64,000 nt of DNA from Novosphingobium indicum (GTDB taxonomy: Bacteria; Pseudomonadota; Alphaproteobacteria; Sphingomonadales; Sphingomonadaceae). The notes below the pieces were generated by a model that was not told the DNA's origin, made no database searches, and was given only the letters and a program-made list of their open reading frames with translations. How positions within the stretch are numbered: the first letter of the stretch is position 1; the number at the start of each line of letters is the position of its first letter. This document shows positions 30,943 through 40,541 of this stretch, piece by piece. A program made the position numbers and the translations under genes. The stretch spans positions 124,001-188,000 of the forward strand of contig NZ_BMLK01000003.1 of the NCBI RefSeq assembly GCF_014645195.1. Reading direction: 5' to 3'.

Positions 30943-33357
30943 ATGAAATTCTCGCTCTCCTGGCTCAAGCAGTACCTGGAAACCGAAGCGACGGTCGAAG
31001 AGATCGCTGCAAAGCTCAACGCCGTCGGCCTTGAAGTCGAAGGCATCGAGGACCCGACCGAAAAGCTGGCCGGTTTCCGCGTCGCCAAGGTGCTGACCGC
31101 GACCAGGCATCCCGATGCCGACAAGCTGCAGGTGCTGTCGGTCGATACCGGCGAAGGCGATCCGCTGCAGGTCGTGTGCGGGGCGCCCAACGCGCGCGCC
31201 GGCATGATCGGCGTGCTCGGCCTGCCGGGCGCCACGGTCCCTGCCAACGGTCTGGTGCTGAAGAAGTCGGCGATCCGCGGTGTCGAATCGAACGGCATGA
31301 TGTGCTCGACCCGTGAGCTTGAGCTGGGCGAAGACCACGACGGCATTATCGAGCTTCCCGAGGATGCGCCGGTCGGCACGGCCTTTGCCGAGTATCACGG
31401 CGCCGATCCGGTGATCGATGTCGCCATCACCCCCAACCGCCCGGACTGCATGGGCGTCTACGGCATTGCCCGCGACCTTGCGGCGGCCGGCATCGGCACG
31501 CTCAACCCGATTGCGGAACTCGACCTGCCCGGCTCGTTCGCGTGCCCGGTTGAGGTGCGCACGGACGATCCCGAAGGCTGCCCGGCTTTCTACGGCCGGG
31601 TCATCAAGGGTGTGAAGAACGGCCCCTCGCCGCAGTGGCTGCAGGAGCGGTTGACCGCCGCCGGGCAGCGCCCGATCTCCGCGCTGGTCGATGCGACCAA
31701 CTATCTGATGCTCGCCTATGGGCGTCCGGCCCATGCCTATGACCTTGCCAAGCTGAACGGTGCAGTCGTGGCGCGCCGCGCGAAGGACGGGGAGACGGTG
31801 CTGGCGCTCAACGAGAAGGAATACACGCTCGATTCGGGGATGACTGTGATCGCCGACGATAGCGGCGTGCACGACATTGCCGGGATCATGGGCGGCGAGC
31901 ATTCGGGCTGCGGGGACGAAACGACCGACATCTTGCTGGAAATCGCCTATTTCGATCCTGAGCGCATTGCGCGGACCGGCCGCAAGCTGAACCTCACGTC
32001 GGACGCGCGCGGCCGTTTCGAACGCGGCATCGATCCGAATTTCCTCGATCAGGGCCTCGCGCACCTGACCAAGCTGATCCAGACGCTGTGCGGCGGTGAG
32101 GCTTCTGAAGTGGTTCGTGCCGGCGCGGCGCCGACGACACCCAAGATCTCCCACTTCGATCCGGCGCTGACCGAAAAGCTTGGCGGCGTTTCCATCAAGC
32201 CCGATGAACAGCGGCGCATTCTTGAATCGCTGGGTTTTTCGGTAGTGGTCGAGAAGGCCGGTTTCGAGAAGGGCTGGGCTGTGACCGTTCCCGGCTGGCG
32301 TCCCGACGTCGATGGCGCGCCCGATCTCGTCGAGGAAGTCGTGCGCATCCATGGTCTCGACAAGATCGAGAGCGTCGCCTTGCCGCGTGCTGAAGGCATT
32401 GCCCGCCCGACCGCGACACCGGGCCAGAAACTGGAACGGCGCGTGCGCCGCGCGGCTGCGGCACGCGGTCTTCACGAGGCCGTCACCTGGTCGTTCCTGC
32501 CGCAGGCCGACGCGGACTTCTTCGCCGACGGCAATGGCGGCCTGTGGGCGCTTTCCAACCCGATCAGCGAGGACATGAAGGTCATGCGCCCCTCGTTGCT
32601 TCCGGGCCTGCTCTCGGCGGCCAAGCGCAATCTCGATCGCGGCGCTTCCTCGCTGCGGCTGTTCGAACTCGGCCGGCGCTATCTGCGCGGCAATGGTGGT
32701 GCGAGCGACGAGCGTATGGCGCTGGGCGTCGTGCTGGCGGGTGAAAAGACGGCGCGCGGCTGGGCCACCGGAAAGGCCGTTGCTTTCGATGCCTACGATG
32801 CCAAGGCCGAAGCGCTGGCGCTGCTCGCCGAAGCTGGCGCGCCTGCCGACAAGCTGCAGGTCATGGGCGAGGCCGGTTCGCAGTTCCATCCCGGGCAGTC
32901 GGGCACGCTGCGCCTCGGTCCCAAGAACGTGCTGGCCCGTTTCGGGATGCTGCATCCCACAGCCGCCAAGGCCTTCGACATCGACGGTCCGGTCGCGCTC
33001 ACGGAAATCTACCTCGACGCCATTCCCGGCAAGAAGGGTGCTGCCTCGTTCGCACGCACCCAGTACGCGCCGCCGGCGCTGCAGGCGGTGACGCGCGACT
33101 ATGCGTTCCTTGTGCCGGCGGATCTGCCTGCCGCCGATCTGGTGCGCGTGGTGCAGGGGGCGGACAAGGCCAATATCGTCTCCGCCCGGCTGTTCGACGA
33201 CTTTCGTGGACAGGGCGTTCCGGAAGGACAGAAATCGCTGGCCCTTGAAGTCGTGCTCCAGCCGCTCGAAAAGAGCTACAAGGATGCGGACCTCAAGGCG
33301 ATTACCGACAAGGTGACTGCTGCTGCGGCCAAGCTTGGAGCCGTTCTGCGCGGCTGA
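30943..33357 (+). CDS. pheT: Phenylalanyl-tRNA synthetase beta subunit
   Basis: 804 residues from ATG 30943 (MKFSLSWLKQYLE); the frame upstream to 30835 lies in pheS. Order: tRNA-binding (EMAP-like) domain ~40-150 with HPDADKLQVL, B3/B4 editing region ~200-400 (LVDATNYLMLAYGRPAH), B5 DNA-binding-like domain ~405-475, the catalytic-like core with GLLSAAKRNLDRG, and an FDX-ACB anticodon domain at ~710-804. Shine-Dalgarno GGAAGGAA. Confidence 0.97.
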   Translation: MKFSLSWLKQYLETEATVEEIAAKLNAVGLEVEGIEDPTEKLAGFRVAKVLTATRHPDADKLQVLSVDTGEGDPLQVVCGAPNARAGMIGVLGLPGATVPANGLVLKKSAIRGVESNGMMCSTRELELGEDHDGIIELPEDAPVGTAFAEYHGADPVIDVAITPNRPDCMGVYGIARDLAAAGIGTLNPIAELDLPGSFACPVEVRTDDPEGCPAFYGRVIKGVKNGPSPQWLQERLTAAGQRPISALVDATNYLMLAYGRPAHAYDLAKLNGAVVARRAKDGETVLALNEKEYTLDSGMTVIADDSGVHDIAGIMGGEHSGCGDETTDILLEIAYFDPERIARTGRKLNLTSDARGRFERGIDPNFLDQGLAHLTKLIQTLCGGEASEVVRAGAAPTTPKISHFDPALTEKLGGVSIKPDEQRRILESLGFSVVVEKAGFEKGWAVTVPGWRPDVDGAPDLVEEVVRIHGLDKIESVALPRAEGIARPTATPGQKLERRVRRAAAARGLHEAVTWSFLPQADADFFADGNGGLWALSNPISEDMKVMRPSLLPGLLSAAKRNLDRGASSLRLFELGRRYLRGNGGASDERMALGVVLAGEKTARGWATGKAVAFDAYDAKAEALALLAEAGAPADKLQVMGEAGSQFHPGQSGTLRLGPKNVLARFGMLHPTAAKAFDIDGPVALTEIYLDAIPGKKGAASFARTQYAPPALQAVTRDYAFLVPADLPAADLVRVVQGADKANIVSARLFDDFRGQGVPEGQKSLALEVVLQPLEKSYKDADLKAITDKVTAAAAKLGAVLRG

Positions 33358-33379
33358 GACGGGAAACAGGAGATCGCCG

Positions 33380-34270
33380 GTGCCTGAAGCGGACTATGTC
33401 ACTATCTCTTCCGGCGATCTCACTGCGAGAATCGATCCGCTGGGTGCTGAACTCTGCTCGCTGACCGACAGTCACGGGCGCGAGTTCATGACGGACGCCG
33501 ACCCGGCGTTCTGGACGGGGCATGCCCCCTTGCTTTTTCCAATCGTCGGCGGCCTCAACGACGATCGCTACCGCATCGATGGCAGCGAATATGAACTTCC
33601 GAGGCATGGCTTTGCCCGCCGCTCGCGCTTCGATGTTATCGCCGCTGAGGCAAACGAGGCTCGGTTCCTTCTGCGCGACAGCGACGAAACGCGCGCGGTC
33701 TATCCTTTCGCGTTCGAGCTTGAGGTCGCCTACCACATCGAAGGCACGACGCTTCGTGTCGAGGCGACGGTGCGCAACCCCGGAACGGCGGCGCTGCCCT
33801 TCAGCTTCGGCTACCATCCGGCTTTCGCATGGCCCTTGCCCGGCGGCTCGCCGAAGAGCGATCACGTCATCGCCTTTGCCGAGCCCGAGCCGCAGCCGAT
33901 CCGGCGCCTGGAGGCGGCAAGCGGGCTCATGCAGAGCGATGCTGAGCCCACGCCGGTGGAAGGGCATCACCTGAAGCTCGATACGGCGCTGTTCGAAGCC
34001 GACGCAGTGATCTGGGACCATCTGACCAGCCGGTCGCTCACTTATGGTACCCCCGGTGCCGCTCAGCTTGCCCTTGCCTTTCCCGATCTGCCGATGCTGG
34101 CGCTCTGGCAGAAGCCGGGCGCGGCATTTCTGTGCATCGAGCCCTGGCAGGGGCATGCAGATCCGGTTGGATTTTCCGGCGATTTCCGCGACAAGCCCGG
34201 CGTGGTGCAACTCGCGCCGGCCGGAAGCCGTTCGTTCCGCATGGACGTGTCCGTCCTTTGGGCCGATTGA
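33380..34270 (+). CDS. Aldose 1-epimerase family protein
   Basis: 296 residues from GTG 33380, behind AGGAG. The galactose-mutarotase/YeaD-like fold is indicated by the HGFAR motif (LPRHGFARRSRFDV), the second conserved His in SFGYHPAFAWPLP, and a conserved Glu near the end (FLCIEPWQGHAD). It likely interconverts sugar anomers or hexose 6-phosphate anomers. It follows pheT by 22 bp and may be co-transcribed. Confidence 0.88.
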   Translation: MPEADYVTISSGDLTARIDPLGAELCSLTDSHGREFMTDADPAFWTGHAPLLFPIVGGLNDDRYRIDGSEYELPRHGFARRSRFDVIAAEANEARFLLRDSDETRAVYPFAFELEVAYHIEGTTLRVEATVRNPGTAALPFSFGYHPAFAWPLPGGSPKSDHVIAFAEPEPQPIRRLEAASGLMQSDAEPTPVEGHHLKLDTALFEADAVIWDHLTSRSLTYGTPGAAQLALAFPDLPMLALWQKPGAAFLCIEPWQGHADPVGFSGDFRDKPGVVQLAPAGSRSFRMDVSVLWAD

Positions 34271-34281
34271 AGGAGACTATC

Positions 34282-35031
34282 ATGAAGACCGTTCTCGTCA
34301 CCGGCGCCACCGCCGGCATCGGCGAAGCCTGTGCCCGCGCATTCGTTGAGGCAGGCTGGCGCGTGATCGCGACGGGACGCCGGGCCGAGCGGCTGGATGC
34401 ACTCGTCGAGGAACTGGGCGCGGATCGTGTCCACCCATGCGTGTTCGACGTGCGCGACGAGACCGCGCGTGACGCTGCTCTGGCCGCTTTGCCGGCTGCA
34501 TTCTCGTCCATCGACTGCCTGGTCAATAACGCCGGGCTCGCGCTCGGCACGGCCAGGGCGCAGGACGCCGACCTCGACGATTGGAAGACGATGATCGAGA
34601 CCAACGTGACCTCGCTGATCGCGTTGACGCACAAGCTTCTGCCGCAGCTCATCGAGAGCAAGGCCGTGATCGTGAACCTGTCCTCGGTAGCGGCGACCTA
34701 TCCCTACACCGGGGGTAACGTCTATGGCGGCACCAAGGCCTTCGTGCGCCAGTTCTCGCTGGGCCTGCGGTCCGATCTGTCGGGCACCGGTGTGCGCGTG
34801 ACGTCCATCGAGCCGGGCATGGTGGAGACCGAGTTCACGCTGGTGCGCACCGGTGGCGATCAGACGGCGTCGGATACGCTCTACGCCGGGGTGAACCCAC
34901 TGACTGGCGCGGATATTGCAGATGTCGTCCTGTGGGTGGCCAGCCAGCCGCCGCATGTGAACATCAACGCGCTGGAACTGATGCCGGTGAACCAGTCCTT
35001 CGCCGGTTTCCAGGTGGCAAGGGACACGTAA
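34282..35031 (+). CDS. SDR oxidoreductase, YdfG-like
   Basis: 249 residues from ATG 34282. TGATAGIGEACA cofactor loop followed by ATGRRAERL (basic residues after beta-2, so NADP preferred), NNAGLALG, catalytic Ser in NLSSVAATYP, and YGGTK for the YxxxK pair. The tail INALELMPVNQSFAGF is typical of the YdfG/3-hydroxy acid dehydrogenase group (L-allo-threonine and related substrates). It is 11 bp after the epimerase gene. Confidence 0.92.
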   Translation: MKTVLVTGATAGIGEACARAFVEAGWRVIATGRRAERLDALVEELGADRVHPCVFDVRDETARDAALAALPAAFSSIDCLVNNAGLALGTARAQDADLDDWKTMIETNVTSLIALTHKLLPQLIESKAVIVNLSSVAATYPYTGGNVYGGTKAFVRQFSLGLRSDLSGTGVRVTSIEPGMVETEFTLVRTGGDQTASDTLYAGVNPLTGADIADVVLWVASQPPHVNINALELMPVNQSFAGFQVARDT

Positions 35032-35038
35032 TCGGGGC

Positions 35039-35650
35039 TCAGTCGCCCCAGTCGTCTCCCTTGTCGCTGGAGCTCCGGCCCCAGTCGTCGCCGTACTTTT
35101 CGTCGAAGTCGGCCTGTTGCTGATACTTCGCAAAGTCCGAAGCAGCCTTGTTCGCGGCATCGATCCTCTCGGACATGCCGGGCATGGCGCCGATCATGCC
35201 TTTGCCCATCGGGCTGGCGAACATCATGTCGAAGGGGCGGCCTTCGATGGCAGCCGCGACGTGCTCCTTGGCGACGGCGCTCATCAGCCCCATGGCGAGG
35301 CCGTTTTCAGCCAGGGCTTTCTCGGCGCGCACCTTGTTCCGGCCTTCGGGAGGGAGAATGGCCGTGGAGACGCGCGAACCGTCGCCGTCCGGAACAACGG
35401 TCGTCACGAAGCGCATGAGTTCGCTGTTGTTCTCGGCGAGCAGTGCCGTGACCACCGTTTCGGCGTCGGGTTGCGTAACGCGGCTGGCTTTGACGGAACC
35501 GCCCAGCACATGCGTGGGAAGATAGGCGGACTTGAGCGCCGAAGTCACCTGCTTCGGCGGCTTCTCGTAATATTCGCCGGAGTTGCCGCAGGCGGCGACC
35601 AGCACGGCGCCGACAATCGAAACGATGAACTTGCGGATGAGCATCTGCAT
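35039..35650 (-). CDS. Lipoprotein of unknown function
   Basis: 203 residues with a lipobox (VGAVLVAACGNS, acylated Cys ~21). The mature part is mainly helical. The end repeats a DDWG motif twice (GDDWGRSSSD and GDDWGD). The probable location is the periplasmic side of the membrane. The family is not recognised. It is transcribed toward the SDR gene, so the two converge. Confidence 0.75.
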   Translation of the reverse strand: MQMLIRKFIVSIVGAVLVAACGNSGEYYEKPPKQVTSALKSAYLPTHVLGGSVKASRVTQPDAETVVTALLAENNSELMRFVTTVVPDGDGSRVSTAILPPEGRNKVRAEKALAENGLAMGLMSAVAKEHVAAAIEGRPFDMMFASPMGKGMIGAMPGMSERIDAANKAASDFAKYQQQADFDEKYGDDWGRSSSDKGDDWGD

Positions 35651-35786
35651 TTCCCGTCATGGTAGTCGGCTAAGGGAATATGCGTGGAATTTTGACATCG
35701 GGTTAAGGCCGCAAGGCTGCTGTCTGGCGGGCGCGGGACATGCTTTGCGGTGGACGCGAAAAGGCTGGGCGTCTAGGGCGCGAGCC

Positions 35787-37307
35787 ATGTCCAACCGCCG
35801 TACCTTTGCCATCATTTCGCACCCCGACGCGGGTAAGACCACGCTGACCGAAAAGCTGCTGCTGCAAGGCGGCGCGATCCATCTTGCCGGTCAGGTGAAA
35901 GCGCGCGGGCAGGCACGGCGCGCGCGGTCCGACTGGATGAAGATCGAGCAGCAGCGCGGCATTTCCGTAACCAGCTCGGTGATGACCTTCGAGCGCGACG
36001 GGATCACCTTCAACCTGCTCGATACGCCGGGCCACGAAGACTTCTCGGAAGACACCTATCGCACGCTGACGGCAGTCGATTCGGCGATCATGGTGATCGA
36101 CGCTGCCAAGGGCATCGAGCCGCAGACGCGTAAGCTCTTCGAGGTCTGCCGCCTGCGTTCGGTGCCGATCATCACTTTCGTCAACAAGGTGGACCGTGAA
36201 GGCCGCCCCTGTTTCGACCTGCTCGATGAAGTCGCCGACATGCTGGCGCTCGATGTCTGCCCGATGTCCTGGCCTGTCGGCATGGGCGGCCTGTTCGAGG
36301 GTATTCTCGATCTCGGCACGGGTAAGGTCAGCCGGCCCGAAGGCGGCTCGCGCGAGTTTCTCGGCAAGGTCGATGAAAACGTGGAGCTTCCCGAAGCCGT
36401 GGCCGAGGAAGTCGAACTGGCGCAGGTCGGCTATCCCGAATTCGACATTGATGCTTATCGTGGCGGCGACCTGACGCCGGTCTATTTCGGCTCGGCACTC
36501 AAGAACTTCGGTGTGGCGGAAATGATCAATGCCATCGCCAACTTCGCCCCGCCGCCGCGTCCGCAGCCAACCGAGGCTGGGCCGGTGGAGCCGGACAACA
36601 AGGAAGTCTCCGGCTTCATCTTCAAGGTGCAGGCAAACATGGACCCCATGCACCGCGACCGCATCGCGTTCATGCGACTGGTTTCCGGCACCTTCAAGCG
36701 CGGCATGAAGCTGACGCCCTCGGGGCTGGGCAAGCCGATTGCGGTGCACTCGCCGATCATGTTCTTTGCGCAGGACCGCGAGATTGCCGATAGCGCAGAG
36801 CCCGGCGATATCATCGGCATACCCAACCACGGCACCTTACGGGTGGGCGATACGCTTTCGGAGAAAAACCAGATCCGCTTTACAGGCCTACCCAACTTCG
36901 CGCCGGAAATCCTGCGCCGCGTCGCACTCAAGGACCCAACCAAGACGAAGCAACTGCGCAAGGCGCTCGACGACCTTTCCGAAGAGGGCGTCATCCAGGT
37001 GTTCTATCCGGAGATCGGCGCGCAGTGGATCGTCGGAGTGGTCGGTCAGCTTCAGCTCGATGTTCTCATTTCGCGGCTGGAGGCTGAGTACAAGGTGGAG
37101 GCGGTGCTGGAAGCGGCGCCGTTCGATACGGCGCGCTGGATCACGGGCAGCGACAAGGCCATCGGCGATTTTGCAGAGTTCAACAAGATGAACCTCGCAA
37201 AGGATCGCGACGGAGACCCGGTGTTCATGGCCCGCTCGGCCTGGGACGTCGGTTATCAGCAGGAACGCAATCCGGACTTGACGTTCAGCGCGACAAAGGA
37301 GCGTTGA
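35787..37307 (+). CDS. prfC: Peptide chain release factor 3
   Basis: 506 residues from ATG 35787 (MSNRRTFAIISHPDAGKTTLTEK). GTPase motifs: SHPDAGKTT (G1), RGISVTSS (G2), DTPGHEDF (G3), NKVDREG (G4). RF3-specific stretches follow, including FFAQDREIADSAEPGD and the C-terminal domain with VVGQLQLDVLISRLEAEY. It recycles RF1/RF2 after termination. The ORF reads back to 35583, but only this start fits the family. Confidence 0.97.
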   Translation: MSNRRTFAIISHPDAGKTTLTEKLLLQGGAIHLAGQVKARGQARRARSDWMKIEQQRGISVTSSVMTFERDGITFNLLDTPGHEDFSEDTYRTLTAVDSAIMVIDAAKGIEPQTRKLFEVCRLRSVPIITFVNKVDREGRPCFDLLDEVADMLALDVCPMSWPVGMGGLFEGILDLGTGKVSRPEGGSREFLGKVDENVELPEAVAEEVELAQVGYPEFDIDAYRGGDLTPVYFGSALKNFGVAEMINAIANFAPPPRPQPTEAGPVEPDNKEVSGFIFKVQANMDPMHRDRIAFMRLVSGTFKRGMKLTPSGLGKPIAVHSPIMFFAQDREIADSAEPGDIIGIPNHGTLRVGDTLSEKNQIRFTGLPNFAPEILRRVALKDPTKTKQLRKALDDLSEEGVIQVFYPEIGAQWIVGVVGQLQLDVLISRLEAEYKVEAVLEAAPFDTARWITGSDKAIGDFAEFNKMNLAKDRDGDPVFMARSAWDVGYQQERNPDLTFSATKER

Positions 37308-37423
37308 GCCTGACGGCGGGGAACAGGCCGTTGCTCCACGCATTGGCTTAGCGACCTGCCTTGGCAATCCGCCGTGCGCGGGCATAAGTTCGTCACCGTC
37401 AGCAGATCGGTCGGGGCTTCAGG

Positions 37424-38131
37424 TTGCAGATCACGTTCGCCAGCTACAACATTCACAAGGCCGTAGGGCTCGACCGGCGGCGCGATCACGAGCGCATCCT
37501 GCGCATCCTGCGCGAGGTCGATGCCGACATCGTCGCGCTGCAGGAGGTGGACCGCCGCTTCGGGCGCCGCATGGCCGTGCTTCCGCTCGACGCCATTCAC
37601 GCGGCGACGGACTACAGGCCCGTCCCGCTGTCGATGAAGCCGGACAGTCTGGGCTGGCACGGCAATGCTCTGCTCGTGCGCAAGGGGATCGAGTTGATCG
37701 AGGCCGCGCCGGTTCCGCTCCCGGTGCTCGAGCCGCGCGGAGCGATCCGGGCCGATCTCGCCATCGCGGGGCGGCGTATCCGCGCGATCGGCATGCATCT
37801 GGACCTGTCCGGCCTGCGTCGGCGGCACCAGATACGCAGTGTGCTCGCCCATTGTGCAGATTGCGATCACCACGTGCCCACGGTGATGATGGGAGACCTA
37901 AACGAGTGGTCGCAGCACGGCGGCTGCCTGCAGGAATTCCATCAGCCGGGGTGGAAGGTGCTCTCTCCTGGGCGCAGTTTTCCCTCTAGGCGGCCTATCG
38001 CCCGGCTCGATCGTATTATTGTTTCAGCCGAGTGGCAGGTTCTGGGAACCAATGTGCATCACAGCCCGTTGTCAGCGACAGGTTCTGACCATTTGCCGGT
38101 TTTTGCCTCACTCTCTCTGCCCAAAAATTAG
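37424..38131 (+). CDS. Endonuclease/exonuclease/phosphatase (EEP) superfamily protein
   Basis: 235 residues from TTG 37424. EEP motifs in order: SYNIHKAVGLD, ALQEVDRR (Glu metal ligand), MHLDLS, GDLNEW and the final SDHLPVF (catalytic His). No signal peptide or membrane segment, so cytoplasmic. Close relatives are annotated only as EEP-family metal-dependent hydrolases; whether it cuts nucleic acid or a phosphoester is unknown. Confidence 0.9.
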   Translation: MQITFASYNIHKAVGLDRRRDHERILRILREVDADIVALQEVDRRFGRRMAVLPLDAIHAATDYRPVPLSMKPDSLGWHGNALLVRKGIELIEAAPVPLPVLEPRGAIRADLAIAGRRIRAIGMHLDLSGLRRRHQIRSVLAHCADCDHHVPTVMMGDLNEWSQHGGCLQEFHQPGWKVLSPGRSFPSRRPIARLDRIIVSAEWQVLGTNVHHSPLSATGSDHLPVFASLSLPKN

Positions 38132-38218
38132 GCACCGTGCTTATGAATCGGGCGGTGTAATGTGCCCTGCCTGCGATGATCGGGGGCTAGGTGCCTCGAA
38201 TCTTGCCAATTGGTAAAC

Positions 38219-38235
38219 TGGCATGCCCTTTGCTT
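38219..38235 (+). promoter_or_regulatory. Sigma-54 (RpoN) promoter for glnK-amtB
   Basis: TGGCATGCCCTTTGCTT has GG (38220-38221) and GC (38232-38233) separated by exactly 10 nt, the sigma-54 -24/-12 spacing (consensus TGGCAC-N5-TTGCW). It lies 49 bp before the glnK ATG. GCACC and GGTGC half sites in 38132-38200 might serve NtrC, but no full NtrC palindrome is clear. Confidence 0.75.
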
Positions 38236-38271
38236 ATTCACTCTCCAGCCGGCGCTGGGGCCGGTGGCTAA

Positions 38272-38622
<351 letters not shown>

Positions 38623-38636
38623 GGAGGGTAACCACG

Positions 38637-39953
38637 ATGAACCGCAAGATTCTCTGCGGCGCAGGCGCGCTTACCGCGTCGCTGTTCGCCGCCATCCCTG
38701 CCTGGGCTCAGGAAGCCGCCGCGGCACCCGTTCCCAATCCTGGCAACAATGCCTGGATGATGACCTCGACCGTGCTGGTCCTGCTCATGATCCTTCCCGG
38801 CCTTGCCCTGTTCTACGGCGGTCTGACCCGCTCCAAGAACATGCTTTCCACGATGACCCAGGTTGGCGCCGCTGCTGCGCTCGCCATGCTCATCTGGGTG
38901 ATTTACGGCTACTCGACCGCCTTCGGTCCGGAAGGCAACGCCTTCTTCAGCTGGGGCAACCTGTTCCTCGCGAACACCACGCCCGACAGCACTGCTGCCA
39001 CGTTCTCTGACGAAGTGATCAGCGAATACGTCTTCATCTGTTTCCAGATGACCTTCGCCGCGATCACCGCCGCGCTGGTTCTGGGTGCCACGGTGGAGCG
39101 CATGAAGTTCTCGGCCGTGATGGTGTTCACCGCCATCTGGCTGACGATCGTCTACTTCCCGATCGCGCACATGGTCTGGGCTGGTGGCGGCCTTCTCTTC
39201 GAGATGGGCGCTCTCGACTTCGCCGGTGGTACCGTCGTTCACATCAACGCCGGTGTCTCGGCGCTGGTTGCGGCGCTCATCCTCGGCAAGCGCAAGGGCT
39301 ACCCGACTGAGCCGATGCCGCCGCACTCGCTGACGCTGACCATGGTGGGCACTGGCCTGCTGTGGGTGGGTTGGTTCGGCTTCAACGCCGGTTCCGAACT
39401 CGAAGCCGACGGCACCGCCGGCCTCGCCATGATCAACACTTTCGTCGCTACCGCTTCGGCAGGCCTGTTCTGGATGCTCGCTGAGAAGTTCAGCGGTCAC
39501 AAGGGCTCGGCTCTGGGCTTCTGCTCGGGCATCATCGCCGGGCTGGTCGCCGTTACTCCGGCTGCCGGTAACTCGGGTCCGTTCGGTGCGATCATCCTCG
39601 GCGCCGTTGCCTCGATCGTCTGCTTCATCCTCGTTTCGAAGGTCAAGCCGGCTCTCGGTTACGACGACTCGCTCGATGCTTTCGGCATCCACGGCGTGGG
39701 CGGCATCATCGGCGCCATCGGCACCGGCATCGTCTACCAGCCGGGCTTCGGTGGTCCGGGCGACGGTTCGGTCGCCATGGGCGCCCAGGTGTGGATCCAG
39801 ATCCAGGCTGTCGTGATCTCGCTGGTCTGGGCCGCGGTCGGCACTGCCATCGCCATCTTCATCGCCAAGCTGGTTACCGGTCTCCGGGTCAGCGAGGAAG
39901 TCGAGCACGAAGGTCTCGACATCGGTGAGCACGGCGAACGCGCCTACAACTAA
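38637..39953 (+). CDS. amtB: Ammonium transporter AmtB
   Basis: 438 residues from ATG 38637 with an AGGAGG site. Signal-like N-terminus (LTASLFAAIPAWAQ) then eleven membrane segments. The twin pore histidines appear to lie in FPIAHMVWAGGGLL-type and DAFGIHGVGGIIGAIGTG motifs, and the FYGGLTRSKN signature is present. It conducts ammonia across the inner membrane and is regulated by the adjacent GlnK. Two tandem terminators follow. Confidence 0.96.
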   Translation: MNRKILCGAGALTASLFAAIPAWAQEAAAAPVPNPGNNAWMMTSTVLVLLMILPGLALFYGGLTRSKNMLSTMTQVGAAAALAMLIWVIYGYSTAFGPEGNAFFSWGNLFLANTTPDSTAATFSDEVISEYVFICFQMTFAAITAALVLGATVERMKFSAVMVFTAIWLTIVYFPIAHMVWAGGGLLFEMGALDFAGGTVVHINAGVSALVAALILGKRKGYPTEPMPPHSLTLTMVGTGLLWVGWFGFNAGSELEADGTAGLAMINTFVATASAGLFWMLAEKFSGHKGSALGFCSGIIAGLVAVTPAAGNSGPFGAIILGAVASIVCFILVSKVKPALGYDDSLDAFGIHGVGGIIGAIGTGIVYQPGFGGPGDGSVAMGAQVWIQIQAVVISLVWAAVGTAIAIFIAKLVTGLRVSEEVEHEGLDIGEHGERAYN

Positions 39954-40043
39954 GTCTTACGAGTTTGGCGGCGGCGGGTATTTCCTCCTCTCCTCCCATC
40001 CGTCGTCGCCAACAGATGTTCCTCCTGCGAACATAAACTTAAT

Positions 40044-40074
40044 GGACCGGAGCCAGCCGCTCCGGTCCTTTTTT
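40044..40074 (+). terminator. Intrinsic terminator after amtB
   Basis: 10-bp perfect stem GGACCGGAGC (40044-40053)/GCTCCGGTCC (40059-40068), 5-nt loop, T6 tail. Confidence 0.93.
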
Positions 40075-40083
40075 CTTTGAAAC

Positions 40084-40106
40084 ACCGGCTCTCGGGGCCG
40101 GTTTTT
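40084..40106 (+). terminator. Second tandem terminator after amtB
   Basis: ACCGGC (40084-40089)/GCCGGT (40097-40102) with a 7-nt loop and T5, ten bases after the first terminator. Together they uncouple the second PII gene from amtB. Confidence 0.75.
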
Positions 40107-40202
40107 CTTTGCAGCACGCACATCTTGTGGGAAGCTGGCGCCGCCCGCCGGCCCGCAGAGGGGCGGCGAATTTGCCGTTATGTTCGGGGGAAGCGCGACA
40201 GC

Positions 40203-40541
40203 ATGAAATTCATCACCGCGATCATCAAGCCCTTCAAGTTCACCGAAGTGAAGGACGCGCTGAGTGCCGCAGGAGTCCTAGGCCTAACCGTCAGCGAGGT
40301 CAGCGGCTATGGCCGGCAAAAGGGGCAGAGCGAAGTCTACCGCGGCGCGGAATATGTCTCGAGCATGCTGCCCAAGCTGAAGCTGGAAATGGCGGTGCCT
40401 GACGATCTCGAAGGCAAGGTTGTCGAGATCGTGCGTCAGGCCGCCAACAACCAGGAAATCGGTGACGGCAAGATATTCGTGCTGGATCTCTTCGATGCCG
40501 TGCGTATTCGCACCGGCGAGCGCGGAGAACTTGCGCTCTAG
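40203..40541 (+). CDS. Second nitrogen regulatory PII protein
   Basis: 112 residues, about 65% like the first PII by eye, with the same T-loop tyrosine (VYRGAEYVSSMLPK) and [20 protein letters not shown]. The start is the ATG 40203; the frame upstream to 40077 runs through terminators. It has no sigma-54 site of its own that I can find, and lies beyond two terminators, so its expression differs from glnK-amtB. Whether it is GlnB or a GlnK paralogue is undecided. Its stop lies inside the repeat element that follows. Confidence 0.9.
   Translation: MKFITAIIKPFKFTEVKDALSAAGVLGLTVSEVSGYGRQKGQSEVYRGAEYVSSMLPKLKLEMAVPDDLEGKVVEIVRQAANNQEIGDGKIFVLDLFDAVRIRTGERGELAL

Noticed and set aside
30715-32955. 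A 746-codon open frame opposite pheT
   Set aside because: pheT is certain by motif and length; the antisense frame is His/Arg/Gly-rich shadow sequence.
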